Assembly: GCA_964342465.1 (NCBI GenBank)
Contig: CAYFFQ010000014.1
Coordinates: 1 to 59,252, forward strand
DNA: 59,252 bases
Direction: 5' to 3'
DNA from: MGIIb-Q1 sp964342465
Lineage (GTDB): Archaea > Thermoplasmatota > Poseidoniia > Poseidoniales > Thalassarchaeaceae
Positions 1 through 8,442 of this stretch are shown piece after piece. The notes beneath the pieces are model-generated. The model saw only the letters and a program-made list of their open reading frames with translations. It had not been told where the DNA came from and did no database searches. Position 1 is the first letter of the stretch. Every line of letters starts with the position of its first letter. A program made the translations under genes and the position numbers.

Positions 1-161
1 AACCCCTAAACTCCAATTCATACTCAATACCCCGATTCTCATCGGTGATAACCATCTACGATACAAAGGGTACCCTCGTTATACCCCTCAATACAGAGGG
101 TGTACAAAGGGTATAGGTCAGATTCAGAAAGATTAAATTATTCATATCATTTGAGACTTTT

Positions 162-920
162 ATGCCTAATAGCCAATATCGTGAGCGTTTTTGGAAGTAT
201 TTGCTCAAAGAACTCACTGAATTAGACCCATGGTATAATCAATTCAAACCAGGCAAACAAAAAGTTTCAGGTTTGAGAACAGAAACACCGGGGATTGGTC
301 TTTGGTTTCGCTTGAGAGCTAACTATCTTGAGGCATCAGTAACTATTGAGGATACCGGAATTGATCGGATAGATAATTTCTGGAATCAATTACTCATGGA
401 AAGGTCATACATTGACTCCATGTTGGAAGTACTTCCAGATTGGCAACCTGCTTCCTCTAATTCTGCAGGCAGAATTAGCACTAAAATAAATCATGGAGGA
501 TGGAATAAAGATGATTGGTGGAGTGAAATTATAGCACCAATTAAACAGATAATGGATAAGTATCGAGATATTATTTTACCAGCAATTAATGCTTTAGAAG
601 ACCTTGAAACAACCTATTTTTACGCCATCAAGATTGTTGACAGTGAAGGAAAAGAAGTTGATTGGATGGGTGGGATAACTTACTCTCCTGAACACCGATT
701 GAAACAACACATTAGCAATTTCTCCAAAAACTCGGTTTCTTCGGGCTGGAAATTAACCCTAATTGAATCAATTCCCTTTGAAACCGAAGGCGATGCTCGC
801 TTGTTCGAGTCAAATATGTTGGCTACGGAAATTCGCGCACCTGATAGAAAAGGGCTTTCTTCCGAACTATTCAGAACGAACCCAATTAGTTGGGCTAGAA
901 AAACAGGATGTATCAATTAA
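162..920 (+). CDS. DUF4268-like domain fused to a GIY-YIG-like nuclease domain
   Basis: The N-terminal half (about residues 5-145) has the DUF4268 pattern: an RERFWKYLL start, a central FWNQLLMERSYID helix and the DWW stretch before a helical end. DUF4268 occurs in restriction and defence-associated proteins. The C-terminal part (about 150-250) resembles a GIY-YIG fold: FYAI in place of GIY, WMGGIT in place of YIG, then RLKQH with the usual catalytic Arg and a later LFESNML with the usual Glu. A nuclease role is inferred. The gene and its leader are clearly richer in A+T than the rest of the window, consistent with recent acquisition. The ATG at 162 lies about 20-30 nt after an AT-rich TATA-like stretch (about 130-145), which suits a leaderless transcript; no Shine-Dalgarno is visible. 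It converges on the glutaredoxin operon. Confidence 0.6.
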   Translation: MPNSQYRERFWKYLLKELTELDPWYNQFKPGKQKVSGLRTETPGIGLWFRLRANYLEASVTIEDTGIDRIDNFWNQLLMERSYIDSMLEVLPDWQPASSNSAGRISTKINHGGWNKDDWWSEIIAPIKQIMDKYRDIILPAINALEDLETTYFYAIKIVDSEGKEVDWMGGITYSPEHRLKQHISNFSKNSVSSGWKLTLIESIPFETEGDARLFESNMLATEIRAPDRKGLSSELFRTNPISWARKTGCIN

Positions 921-960
921 CATATCATTTCGGATATATTGGAAGGGTTCATCCGAATAC

Positions 961-1020
961 CCATTGAAACGGATTCGTAATTTCAAAGGGGGGCCCTCTG
1001 AAATAAGGGCGTTTCAATGG
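961..1020. repeat. 60-bp nested inverted repeat
   Basis: The arms CCATTGAAACG (961-971) and CGTTTCAATGG (1010-1020) are perfect reverse complements over 11 bp. Inside them ATTTCA (980-985) pairs with TGAAAT (999-1004), and AGGG (987-990) with CCCT (994-997). A further CATTCAATGG copy follows at about 1026. It lies in the convergent junction at the edge of the AT-rich gene. It could be a bidirectional terminator, a protein site or the remnant of a small mobile element. Confidence 0.7.
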
Positions 1021-1093
1021 TTATCCATTCAATGGGAAAAAGTCGTTGTAAGGGCTTGCAGTGGGTCTGTTTCTTCGCTAGCGTGTTTAATGG

Positions 1094-1414
1094 TCAGGTC
1101 TGCTCGGCGATCATCTCTTGCAATTCGCCCGACTGAAACATCTCCAAAGCGATGTCAGAACCGCCGATGAGTTCCCCATCGACGAAACATTGCGGCATCG
1201 TCGGCCAATCTGACCAGTTGCAGACGGCTGGAATCGCCCGCGCATCGGTCAAGATATTGACCGAAACAAACGGCACCTCCAACTGCTGATAGACCATGGC
1301 AGCGCGGGCGGAAAACCCGCACTGCGGTTGCTCCGGCGTCCCTTTCATGAACAGTACGAGCCTGTTCTCATCAACTATTTTCTGCAACTCCTCTGCTGTC
1401 CAATCGAATGACAT
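1094..1414 (-). CDS. grxD: Monothiol glutaredoxin (CGFS type, Grx4/GrxD family)
   Basis: A 106-residue single-domain protein. The signature is QCGFS with the active Cys at about residue 32, preceded by the LFMKGTP strand-loop and followed by the WPTMPQCFVDGELIGGSDI region, which carries the cis-Pro and the GG glutathione-binding turn. This family binds a labile 2Fe-2S cluster with glutathione or another thiol and passes it on, usually with a BolA partner. The bolA-like gene lies directly upstream and its stop at 1417-1419 is two bases from this ATG, so the two are almost certainly co-transcribed. I chose ATG 1414 over the in-frame GTG at 1420 because the AAGGAGG motif then has normal spacing. 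CGFS glutaredoxins are much commoner in bacteria and eukaryotes than in archaea, so transfer is likely. Confidence 0.92.
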   Translation of the reverse strand: MSFDWTAEELQKIVDENRLVLFMKGTPEQPQCGFSARAAMVYQQLEVPFVSVNILTDARAIPAVCNWSDWPTMPQCFVDGELIGGSDIALEMFQSGELQEMIAEQT

Positions 1415-1416
1415 TT

Positions 1417-1746
1417 TCACTCCTCCTTGACTCGTCTGACCTGAATACCGGCGAACCCTGTCCTCTTTGCCTCGTGTGGGGAAAATGGTGTTTCTCCTTC
1501 CCTCTCAACAGCTTCCTCTGGTGTCAAACACTTGAGGTCCAGTGCGTGAACAAAGTTGGTGGCGATGTGTGGTTTGAAATGCTGGATGACCGGCTTCTGC
1601 CTGCGGAACAGTCTCACACCTTCAAACCCAGAATCAACGATTCTGATGAACCAGTGGTCGCCGCCGCCGGTCGTGTCAGTCGCTTCCACTTCGGCATCGG
1701 GATAGACCTGCTTGACTTGCTGCACCATCCACTCTGCGGTAGGCAT
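1417..1746 (-). CDS. BolA/IbaG-family protein
   Basis: A 109-residue protein with the BolA core: an N-terminal helix (MVQQVKQVYPDAEV), the DHWFIRIVDSGFEGVRLFRRQKPVIQHF segment that includes the family beta hairpin and the helix with its conserved His region, then VHALDLKCLTPEE near the end. BolA proteins form heterodimers with CGFS glutaredoxins and bind or transfer Fe-S clusters. The next gene downstream is exactly such a glutaredoxin, so this looks like a two-gene Fe-S trafficking unit. The C-terminal tail of about 25 residues after the core is basic and of unknown use. The start at 1746 is the first reasonable ATG; no strong Shine-Dalgarno was found before it. Confidence 0.85.
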   Translation of the reverse strand: MPTAEWMVQQVKQVYPDAEVEATDTTGGGDHWFIRIVDSGFEGVRLFRRQKPVIQHFKPHIATNFVHALDLKCLTPEEAVEREGETPFSPHEAKRTGFAGIQVRRVKEE

Positions 1747-1872
1747 CAGCCGCTTCGGCGGAGCCTGACCACTTTCAACCCTCGTGCGAACATATCTTGC
1801 ACCGAGATGGAATCCACTCTTTCTGATGGTATAGGGTGTTACGAGTATGACGGAACTCCGAACTGTTGCATT

Positions 1873-2595
1873 TCATCGGAGTCGGCTGTTTATTTCCGCA
1901 AGATTCTCAGCGATGCTGCCTCTATCATTGATGAGTCCTGAGCCGACCACCGCCACCTCGATTCCCCACCCTCTCACTTGGGCGATATTGTGGGCCTTGA
2001 CACCTCCGTCAATCATCAGTTTGGTCGCCCTCCCACCCTCGGAGACCTGTTCGTCGACCGTGGCTCGCAAAATCCTCACCTTCTCCTCCACCTCCGGCAT
2101 GAAGGATTGGCCACCCTTTCCGGGAACTACTGACATGACCAGCACGAGGTCTAGTTCGGGAAGCAGTGGGAGAACTTCAGCGACATTCGTGGCGGGATTC
2201 AGCACCAAACCGGCTTGGCAACCAGCATCGTGTAAATCATTGATAAGAGCAGGAAAATCATCGACCGCTTCGATGTGGGCGATGACCAAATCCACACCTG
2301 CATCGACATACTGCTTCCAAGTCTCTTCGGCGTTGCAAATCATCAGGTGACAATCAAGGAAGATATCTGGTCCGGCGCGGGAGCGCACCGAGCGGATGAG
2401 GGCAGGGCCGAAGGTGATGGTCCTGTTGACCACCCAGTTGCCATCCATGACATCGAGATGAATCCATTCTATTCCCGCTGCAACCGCTTCATCAACGACT
2501 TCGCCGAGCCGACAGAAATCGGCGGTGAGGATGCTCGGACAGATTATCACCTTCCCATCCTCACACCCTCCGAGAGGGTAGGGGTTCTCAATCAT
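1873..2595 (-). CDS. rpe: Ribulose-phosphate 3-epimerase
   Basis: A 240-residue TIM-barrel protein that interconverts ribulose 5-phosphate and xylulose 5-phosphate. Visible family motifs are CPSILTADF at the first strand, IHLDVMDGNWVVN with the metal-binding DVMDG, LDCHLMI with its His, the VMSVVPGKGGQSFMPEV phosphate loop region, and LMIDGGVKAHNI with the second catalytic Asp. The length is normal apart from about 14 extra N-terminal residues before the first strand. A short AAGGTG precedes the ATG. It lies upstream of bolA on the same strand with a gap of about 130 bp, so it may or may not share their transcript. Confidence 0.94.
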   Translation of the reverse strand: MIENPYPLGGCEDGKVIICPSILTADFCRLGEVVDEAVAAGIEWIHLDVMDGNWVVNRTITFGPALIRSVRSRAGPDIFLDCHLMICNAEETWKQYVDAGVDLVIAHIEAVDDFPALINDLHDAGCQAGLVLNPATNVAEVLPLLPELDLVLVMSVVPGKGGQSFMPEVEEKVRILRATVDEQVSEGGRATKLMIDGGVKAHNIAQVRGWGIEVAVVGSGLINDRGSIAENLAEINSRLR

Positions 2596-2780
2596 TCACC
2601 TTGAAACCGGCCTTCTCTCGTCTCACCGTCCCATCACGGCCGCTCGGTATGATCGGTAGTGGGAAATTGTCGCCCTCGGCTGCCTCTACCGAACCTGTTC
2701 GCTTACCGAGGCGACTGCTTCGGGGCGGCAGAAATCGTGCCCGTGCGTTTTGAACGATGAATCTGACAAAGGGTTCAAAG

Positions 2781-2797
2781 ACCCCCTTCGCAGGGGT
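2781..2797 (+). promoter_or_regulatory. Alternative hairpins in the thioredoxin leader
   Basis: ACCCC (2781-2785) can pair with GGGGT (2793-2797). The same ACCC can instead pair with GGGT at 2771-2774, so the two stems exclude each other. They end about 22 nt before the trxA start and could modulate its expression; this is inference from pairing alone. Confidence 0.35.
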
Positions 2798-2819
2798 TGG
2801 GCGCACAGGAGATAATGAC

Positions 2820-3143
2820 ATGGCAGGGGCGATAGTGGAGGCATCGGATTCCACATTTGATACGGTGACGAGCGGAAGTGAATGGGTGTTGGTCGATTTT
2901 TGGGCACCGTGGTGTGGTCCGTGCAAGATGATAGCACCCGTCCTCGAGCAGATTGCCGGAGAGAGAGATAACCTGACCATCGCCAAAGTCAATGTCGACA
3001 TGAACCCGAACTCACCGGGCAGGTTCGGTGTTCGTGGTATTCCCACTCTTGTTCTCTTCCACAACGGCCAACCGGTCGACCAAGCGACCGGTGCCATGCA
3101 GAAGGGCGGTTTCGACGACTGGCTCAACCGCCACATGAAGTGA
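2820..3143 (+). CDS. trxA: Thioredoxin
   Basis: A 107-residue thioredoxin. The active site WCGPC is at residues 31-35 after the standard VLVDFWAP strand. The conserved cis-Pro loop is in VRGIPTLVLFHNGQ and the final helix ends the domain. It would reduce protein disulfides in the cytoplasm; there is no signal sequence. An in-frame ATG at 2757 would add 21 unconserved residues. I chose 2820 because a GGAG lies eight bases before it and the domain starts right after. No thioredoxin reductase gene is nearby. It is flanked by the divergent epimerase operon and the convergent winged-helix NTPase. Confidence 0.95.
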   Translation: MAGAIVEASDSTFDTVTSGSEWVLVDFWAPWCGPCKMIAPVLEQIAGERDNLTIAKVNVDMNPNSPGRFGVRGIPTLVLFHNGQPVDQATGAMQKGGFDDWLNRHMK

Positions 3144-3254
3144 ATGGCTTCGCACGCTCGTCGGTTGTTCGACATCTTCCACCATCAGAAACGACTCCCC
3201 TGAAAGGAGGTGACTGAGGTTCAGTTTTCCGCCCCCCTCACGGCGGCTCTTCGC

Positions 3255-4856
3255 TCATCCATTTTCTCTGAGTGCGGCTCTCCGTTCTTCCATCTGCTCG
3301 CCCACTTCTCGCAGAAGTCGCTCGCGCATCGCTTCGTGCAACCACAGTCCCTCATCCAATTCTACGATGATTCCGCGACTGAGCAGGTGAGCCGGTGGAG
3401 TCCCGCTTAGTCCAGCGGCTGCCGCCACTCTCTCCCAAGCGACCGGCCTCTCAGCAACTGCGAGATAGGCGAGGAGGTCGCGGTCCTCTTGTGGCAACAC
3501 CTCAAGAATCTCCTCGTCGAGAAATCTCAACCAGTCGCCATGCACGACATCTCCGTACATCTCCAGCAGTTCGACGGCGAGTGGGTGACCTCCAGTGGCT
3601 TCGTGAACATCCTTCGCATTCGGTGGCGAGGGGGCGTTGAACTCGGTTAACCAATCACCGATCTCTTCCACTGTGAGCCCTCGCAGGGCAAGTTCGCTGA
3701 CCAACTCACGGGTATGCACATCCCGACGGTCATAGAAGGATAGTGTGGTGCGCGAGATGAGGAGCAGACGGAGGGGTGTCTTGTCGGCGACCTGCAGAAG
3801 GGCGCCGAGCAGGTTGCTGGCTTCAGTCTCGACATTGTGAACATCATCTAGAACCAATAGTACATAGGGAGGGGTTTCACTCTTCTCCTCAAGTTTCTCG
3901 AACACTCTTTCGCGCAGTTTCTCGGGGTCGGTCAGATAGGCGGTCAGCCGTCTGCGATAGAGGTCTATGTCGAACGTCGCTCCTGGCGACATCGGGAGGG
4001 ATGCGAGAATCTCGTATGGGTCCCAAGCGAGAGAACCCTTCGATTCGATGCCGAGACGATGCAGGATGCTGGTGGCGATTCCGATGGATGTGTCCCACGG
4101 CTGGCACGGATAGTACATCACCCTGAGGTTGGACTCGGTTTCAAGCCGGCTGTTCAACCAGTGGGAGACCAGTGTTGTCTTGCCGCAGCCGGCGATGCCA
4201 CTGACCACCATCGCCGGCCTCCTTCCTTCATACCACTCATCGAGAGTCTTGAACTGGCTCTTGCGGCCGTGCACGGTTCTAGTGTCAGGGGGTCTGACAT
4301 GGTATGTGGAATGAGCCCCCGTCAGAATCTGTAGTCGTCCAGGGGGAGGCATCGCCTCACCTCTCTCTATCTTGCCGAGTCGGATGTCTCCATACTGTAG
4401 CATTCCCTCGGCGATAGACATCATCAACACCTGCAACAGGGTGAGATTGCTGTCCAATCTGTCCGCCGCTTCGCCGGCCTCAACTTCGAGAAGTTGTCCA
4501 TCGCGGTCGCGGATGAGAACGCTCGTGGCGCGGATGTCGTCGATTCTGTTGTTCATCTCCTCGCGGCCGCTCTCGGTCAATTGCCAGGTCTTCTGTCTCC
4601 GCTGCTCTCCTCTTATCTGCCTCGTATGTTCACTTACTAATCCCTCGCGCAGCAGTGGACGTATCGCTCTACTAACATTGGGGGGGTGGAGTCCACACGC
4701 TTCCGAGATGCCGGGGCGGGTTATTTCCGAGGTCACGATGAAGTGGTCTGCTTGATGGTCGTTCTCCAAGAGATGCAGAAGAACGCGGTCACTCACAGGT
4801 AGTGACACGCGCAGTGGAGCATCAGACATCGGCTCTTCTGCGGGGGATTGCCCCAT
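3255..4856 (-). CDS. Winged-helix STAND-type NTPase regulator
   Basis: 533 residues. The N-terminus (about 20-105) is a MarR-like winged helix: ITRPGISEACGLHPPNVSRAI forms the helix-turn-helix and QRRQKTWQLTESGREE the wing. After a linker comes a P-loop module with Walker A GIAGCGKTT (about 220-228), Walker B VLLVLDDVHN and a LLISRTT sensor strand, an arrangement seen in STAND/NB-ARC-like ATPases. The end (about 420-530) is helical and ends in a small winged-helix-like segment. The predicted role is an ATP-dependent molecular switch acting on DNA. Its ligand is not apparent because no tetratricopeptide or WD sensor follows. AAGGAGG lies 11 nt before ATG 4856; an internal ATG at 4829 is an alternative start. 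It is transcribed away from the large surface-protein gene at 4966. Confidence 0.75.
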   Translation of the reverse strand: MGQSPAEEPMSDAPLRVSLPVSDRVLLHLLENDHQADHFIVTSEITRPGISEACGLHPPNVSRAIRPLLREGLVSEHTRQIRGEQRRQKTWQLTESGREEMNNRIDDIRATSVLIRDRDGQLLEVEAGEAADRLDSNLTLLQVLMMSIAEGMLQYGDIRLGKIERGEAMPPPGRLQILTGAHSTYHVRPPDTRTVHGRKSQFKTLDEWYEGRRPAMVVSGIAGCGKTTLVSHWLNSRLETESNLRVMYYPCQPWDTSIGIATSILHRLGIESKGSLAWDPYEILASLPMSPGATFDIDLYRRRLTAYLTDPEKLRERVFEKLEEKSETPPYVLLVLDDVHNVETEASNLLGALLQVADKTPLRLLLISRTTLSFYDRRDVHTRELVSELALRGLTVEEIGDWLTEFNAPSPPNAKDVHEATGGHPLAVELLEMYGDVVHGDWLRFLDEEILEVLPQEDRDLLAYLAVAERPVAWERVAAAAGLSGTPPAHLLSRGIIVELDEGLWLHEAMRERLLREVGEQMEERRAALRENG

Positions 4857-4965
4857 TGAAGGATTCGCCTCCTTGGAACTTCTCAGGCTCGGACGAGGTG
4901 GTTCGGGCGATGATGCATGAATAGAGCAAGTTCTTTTTACGGGTCAACTTCGGCGAGGTGTAAAT

Positions 4966-7900
4966 ATGATTGGTGACAGAGGTACAATCAGATCTCGTGC
5001 AAACGAGAGTGGAGTATTCCGATGTCTCCTTGTTGTGCTGGTTCTGCTCGTCACTCCTCTTGTCAGCGCTCTCGACTCGGACAATGACGGATTCGATGAT
5101 TCGGTGGATGACTGTCCGTACGCCGTCGGAAACAGCACTGTCGACAGAGAGGGCTGTCCCGACAGGGATGGAGACGGAACCTCGGACTGGAATGATGCGT
5201 GGACGATTGATGTTCAAGGTTGGGCTCAGGACGCTACGAGTTGGGTTGGGAACAACAACCTCTACGACGCTGAGTTCAGTCCGAATGGTGAGTTTGTCGC
5301 GCTGGCTTTGGAAAACGGATTCGTGCGGGTTCACAATGTCTCGAGCAAACAAAATGTTCTCTCACGCGATATAGGAGGAGGTGATTATGTCCTCTCTCTC
5401 GACTGGAGCAGAGATGGCAGCATGATTGCAGCGACGACGGGGGCTGCTGATGACCAGTTGTACATCATGCACGCATCTAATCTCACCGACGTATGGACAT
5501 ACGATGTTGACAGCGGCGGCAACGATGATGCGGGTGATGTTCAGTTCAGTCCAGATGGAACCTACGTCGCCTATGCGATGGGCAGGTCCAACACACAGCA
5601 GGGTGTGACAGGACATGTCAGGGTGTTGTGGACGTCAAACGGCAGCGTCGCCAAGACACTTGACCCATCCTCTGTCGAGGATGCCTACGACAGCGTGGCG
5701 TGGAGTCCTGATGGTAGGCGTCTCGCCTTCGGTGGGCGAGGAGAGGTGTTCATCCACGCTGTCGGTGAGCCTTGGGCTGCTCAGAATTCCATTTCTCTGC
5801 ACAGCAGTGGTACACAGCCTCGAATCAATGCGATAGATTGGTCCAGTGATGGCAACTGGTTGGCGACCTGCGACCAATATGCCAGCAGCGGCCAGGGTCG
5901 TTCAGTCCATGTTTTCAATGCCACGAACCGGCTGCAACAATGGACTGATTACGGTTCGACCACCTGTTACTCCGTCGAATTCTCTTCCGACTCGACACAA
6001 CTCGCAGTCGGCTGGAATTATTACGGCAGTTTCGGGAATAAACTGAATCTTCATCGAACCTCAAATGGAAATCTCATTGAGACTTTACAGGGACCATGTT
6101 CAGGTGGATGTGGAAGGGTCGGTGGATTATCTTGGCATCCGGATTCCCAAATCATCGTCTCGGCACACGGCAGGAACAACGAAAGAGCAACTTGGTGGCA
6201 GATGAATCCTGACATCGATGGCGATGGATGGACCAACGATGTTGACGCATTTCCACAGCAGAACAGTCAATGGAATGACACGGATGGCGATGGCTACGGT
6301 GACAATCCACCGCCTGCCTGGAAAGGGGATGAATGCCCGACGACTCCCGGCACCTCAACTGAGGACAGATACGGTTGCCCGGACGGTGATGGTGATGGAT
6401 GGTCAGATGCCAATGATGACTTCCCCAGCGACCCATATCAATGGGCGGATTCTGATGGCGATGGTTTCCCAGACAACACCGCCGACAGTCGCGACCCGAA
6501 TCCATACGGGGCGGTTGATTGGTTGCCGAACAATCCCACACAATGGAACGACTCTGACTTGGATGGTTATGGTGACAATTTCGCCAATTCTTCTTGGCTG
6601 ACGATTCGTCCTGCTGACTGGCCCGGTATGCTCATCACAACCATGACTCCCATTCAACTGAGAGATGTCGATGTCTTCCCTCTCGATGAAGAGCAGTGGA
6701 ATGACACGGATGGAGATTGGTTCGGTGACGAACAATTCACCTCTAGGTCGGATGGTTGCCCACTCATCTGGGGTGATTCCATTTGGGACAGAAACGGCTG
6801 CATCGACTCCGACGATGATGGATGGTCCGACCCGGATGCCGACTGGCCTGCCTGTATACAGGGAAATGGAAATGGTGACGCCTTTGTCGACGACCCAACC
6901 CAATGGTGTGATGCCGATGGAGACGGCTTCGGAGACAATCAGAGTGGCACGACGGGTGATGCATGTCCCGGATTCGCCGGCACATCGACGATGGACAGGT
7001 ATGGATGCAAGGATTCCGATGGAGATGGCTATTCGGATGCCGGCGACCCATTTCCCGGAGACGGCACTCAATGGCATGATGAGGATGGAGATGGTTGCGG
7101 TGACAACCAGAGTGGAAACTCCCCCGACCTATTCCCGAACGACCCTTCACAGTGTGGTGACAGGGATGGTGATGGCAAAGGTGATTATCCAGTTGGCGGT
7201 AATGGCGACTGGTTTCCCGACGACCCAAGTCAGTGGTATGACCGAGATGGAGATGGATACGGGGACAACCCAGAGGGTATCAACCCCGACCTCTGCCCCG
7301 ACCACTACGGTTTGATGAACGGAGAGACCACGCGTGGCTGCCCCGATAGCGACAAGGATGGTGTGGCTGACCTTGAGGACGCATATCCTGACGACCCGCT
7401 GATTTCCTCCGACCGAGATGGTGATGGATTCGCTGATGATGCGCTTGCTCCGCAGCGTGATGACTGTCCGGATGAGTACGGGCTCTCAGATGAAGGCAAC
7501 ACATTCGGTTGCCCCGATGCCGATGGTGATGGCTGGGCTGACAGCCGTGACGACTTCGTTGACGACCCAACCCAATGGAAGGACAGTGATGGCGATGGTT
7601 GGGGTGACAACTGGGGCAATTCCAGTTGGAACGGTACTAGAGACAGTTCATGGGGTGGAGAGTTCGTCATCAATGCGAGCCGTGCTGACGCATTCCCTGA
7701 TGACCCGACACAGTGGAACGATTCCGACGGTGATGGCTGGGGCGACGAAAGCAACGGCAGCAATCCTGACCGCTTCCCATTCGAAGCAACCCAGTGGAAG
7801 GACAGTGATGGCGACGGTTATGGCGACAACACGACGAGGGATGCATACCAAGCAGATGAGTGCCGCTCGAAATTCGGAACTTCCTACATGGACCGCTACG

Positions 7901-8376
7901 GTTGTCTCGACAGTGATGGTGATGGATGGTCTGACATCGCCGACATCTGCATCTATGACCCCGATATCTGGGAGGCACCGGGCTCTTGCAAGGTGACCAG
8001 CCTTGAGGATGATGGGGCCCAAACGGAGGGGGAGGGTGGTTCTCTGGGCGGTTATGTCATCTATGTCGTTTCTGCGCTGATAGCATTCCTACTGCTGGCG
8101 ATTCTCGTGGCCATGGTGGCGCGGCAGGCGGCGAGAAGAAGTGGTCAGGCGATGCGGCAGTCCATAGCCATCCAAGAGCAGTTGTTCGAAGAGGAGGATG
8201 GTCGCCGCCAACAGTGGATAGATTACTATGTGGCGCAGGGTCAACTCGACAAGGCGAAGGAACTCGGCTGGGTGGAGAAGGCCGCTTGGCAACTTCTCGA
8301 GGAGCAGAAGGTGGCGCAGGAGCAGGCAGAGATTGACGCTCTACCAGACGCATTGGACCTCGATGATATGTTCTGA
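4966..8376 (+). CDS. Surface protein: beta-propeller plus thrombospondin type 3 repeats, membrane-anchored
   Basis: 1136 residues. An N-terminal signal segment (CLLVVLVLLVTPLVSA) leads into a first Ca-binding repeat (DSDNDGFDDSVDDCP). Residues about 75-420 form WD40-like propeller blades, with repeated FSPNGEFVALA, FSPDGTYVAYA and WSPDGRRLAFG motifs. About 600 residues then hold more than 20 D-x-D-x-D-G-type thrombospondin-3 repeats, often followed by CP, TQW or YGC. One transmembrane helix (about 1055-1078, VIYVVSALIAFLLLAILVAMV) precedes a charged, coiled-coil-prone cytoplasmic tail ending LDLDDMF. It is probably anchored at the cell surface with the repeats outside, stiffened by calcium. 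GAGGTG precedes the ATG. Several long antisense ORFs over the repeats are codon artefacts. Confidence 0.88.
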   Translation: MIGDRGTIRSRANESGVFRCLLVVLVLLVTPLVSALDSDNDGFDDSVDDCPYAVGNSTVDREGCPDRDGDGTSDWNDAWTIDVQGWAQDATSWVGNNNLYDAEFSPNGEFVALALENGFVRVHNVSSKQNVLSRDIGGGDYVLSLDWSRDGSMIAATTGAADDQLYIMHASNLTDVWTYDVDSGGNDDAGDVQFSPDGTYVAYAMGRSNTQQGVTGHVRVLWTSNGSVAKTLDPSSVEDAYDSVAWSPDGRRLAFGGRGEVFIHAVGEPWAAQNSISLHSSGTQPRINAIDWSSDGNWLATCDQYASSGQGRSVHVFNATNRLQQWTDYGSTTCYSVEFSSDSTQLAVGWNYYGSFGNKLNLHRTSNGNLIETLQGPCSGGCGRVGGLSWHPDSQIIVSAHGRNNERATWWQMNPDIDGDGWTNDVDAFPQQNSQWNDTDGDGYGDNPPPAWKGDECPTTPGTSTEDRYGCPDGDGDGWSDANDDFPSDPYQWADSDGDGFPDNTADSRDPNPYGAVDWLPNNPTQWNDSDLDGYGDNFANSSWLTIRPADWPGMLITTMTPIQLRDVDVFPLDEEQWNDTDGDWFGDEQFTSRSDGCPLIWGDSIWDRNGCIDSDDDGWSDPDADWPACIQGNGNGDAFVDDPTQWCDADGDGFGDNQSGTTGDACPGFAGTSTMDRYGCKDSDGDGYSDAGDPFPGDGTQWHDEDGDGCGDNQSGNSPDLFPNDPSQCGDRDGDGKGDYPVGGNGDWFPDDPSQWYDRDGDGYGDNPEGINPDLCPDHYGLMNGETTRGCPDSDKDGVADLEDAYPDDPLISSDRDGDGFADDALAPQRDDCPDEYGLSDEGNTFGCPDADGDGWADSRDDFVDDPTQWKDSDGDGWGDNWGNSSWNGTRDSSWGGEFVINASRADAFPDDPTQWNDSDGDGWGDESNGSNPDRFPFEATQWKDSDGDGYGDNTTRDAYQADECRSKFGTSYMDRYGCLDSDGDGWSDIADICIYDPDIWEAPGSCKVTSLEDDGAQTEGEGGSLGGYVIYVVSALIAFLLLAILVAMVARQAARRSGQAMRQSIAIQEQLFEEEDGRRQQWIDYYVAQGQLDKAKELGWVEKAAWQLLEEQKVAQEQAEIDALPDALDLDDMF

Positions 8377-8442
8377 TTGACAGAGCGGAGGCACAACCGC
8401 TATGCCTCACGCCTCTACCCCGCTTGACAGAGGTGGTAGAGC

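Noticed and set aside
3196..3215. A perfect AAAGGAGGTGA ribosome site with no gene behind it
   Set aside because: The only following frame is 66 codons from a GTG within the motif and overlaps the opposing NTPase gene; judged chance or decay.
6403..7077. Long antisense ORFs over the calcium-repeat region
   Set aside because: They arise from the repetitive Asp/Gly codons of the real plus-strand gene and have no domain or ribosome site.
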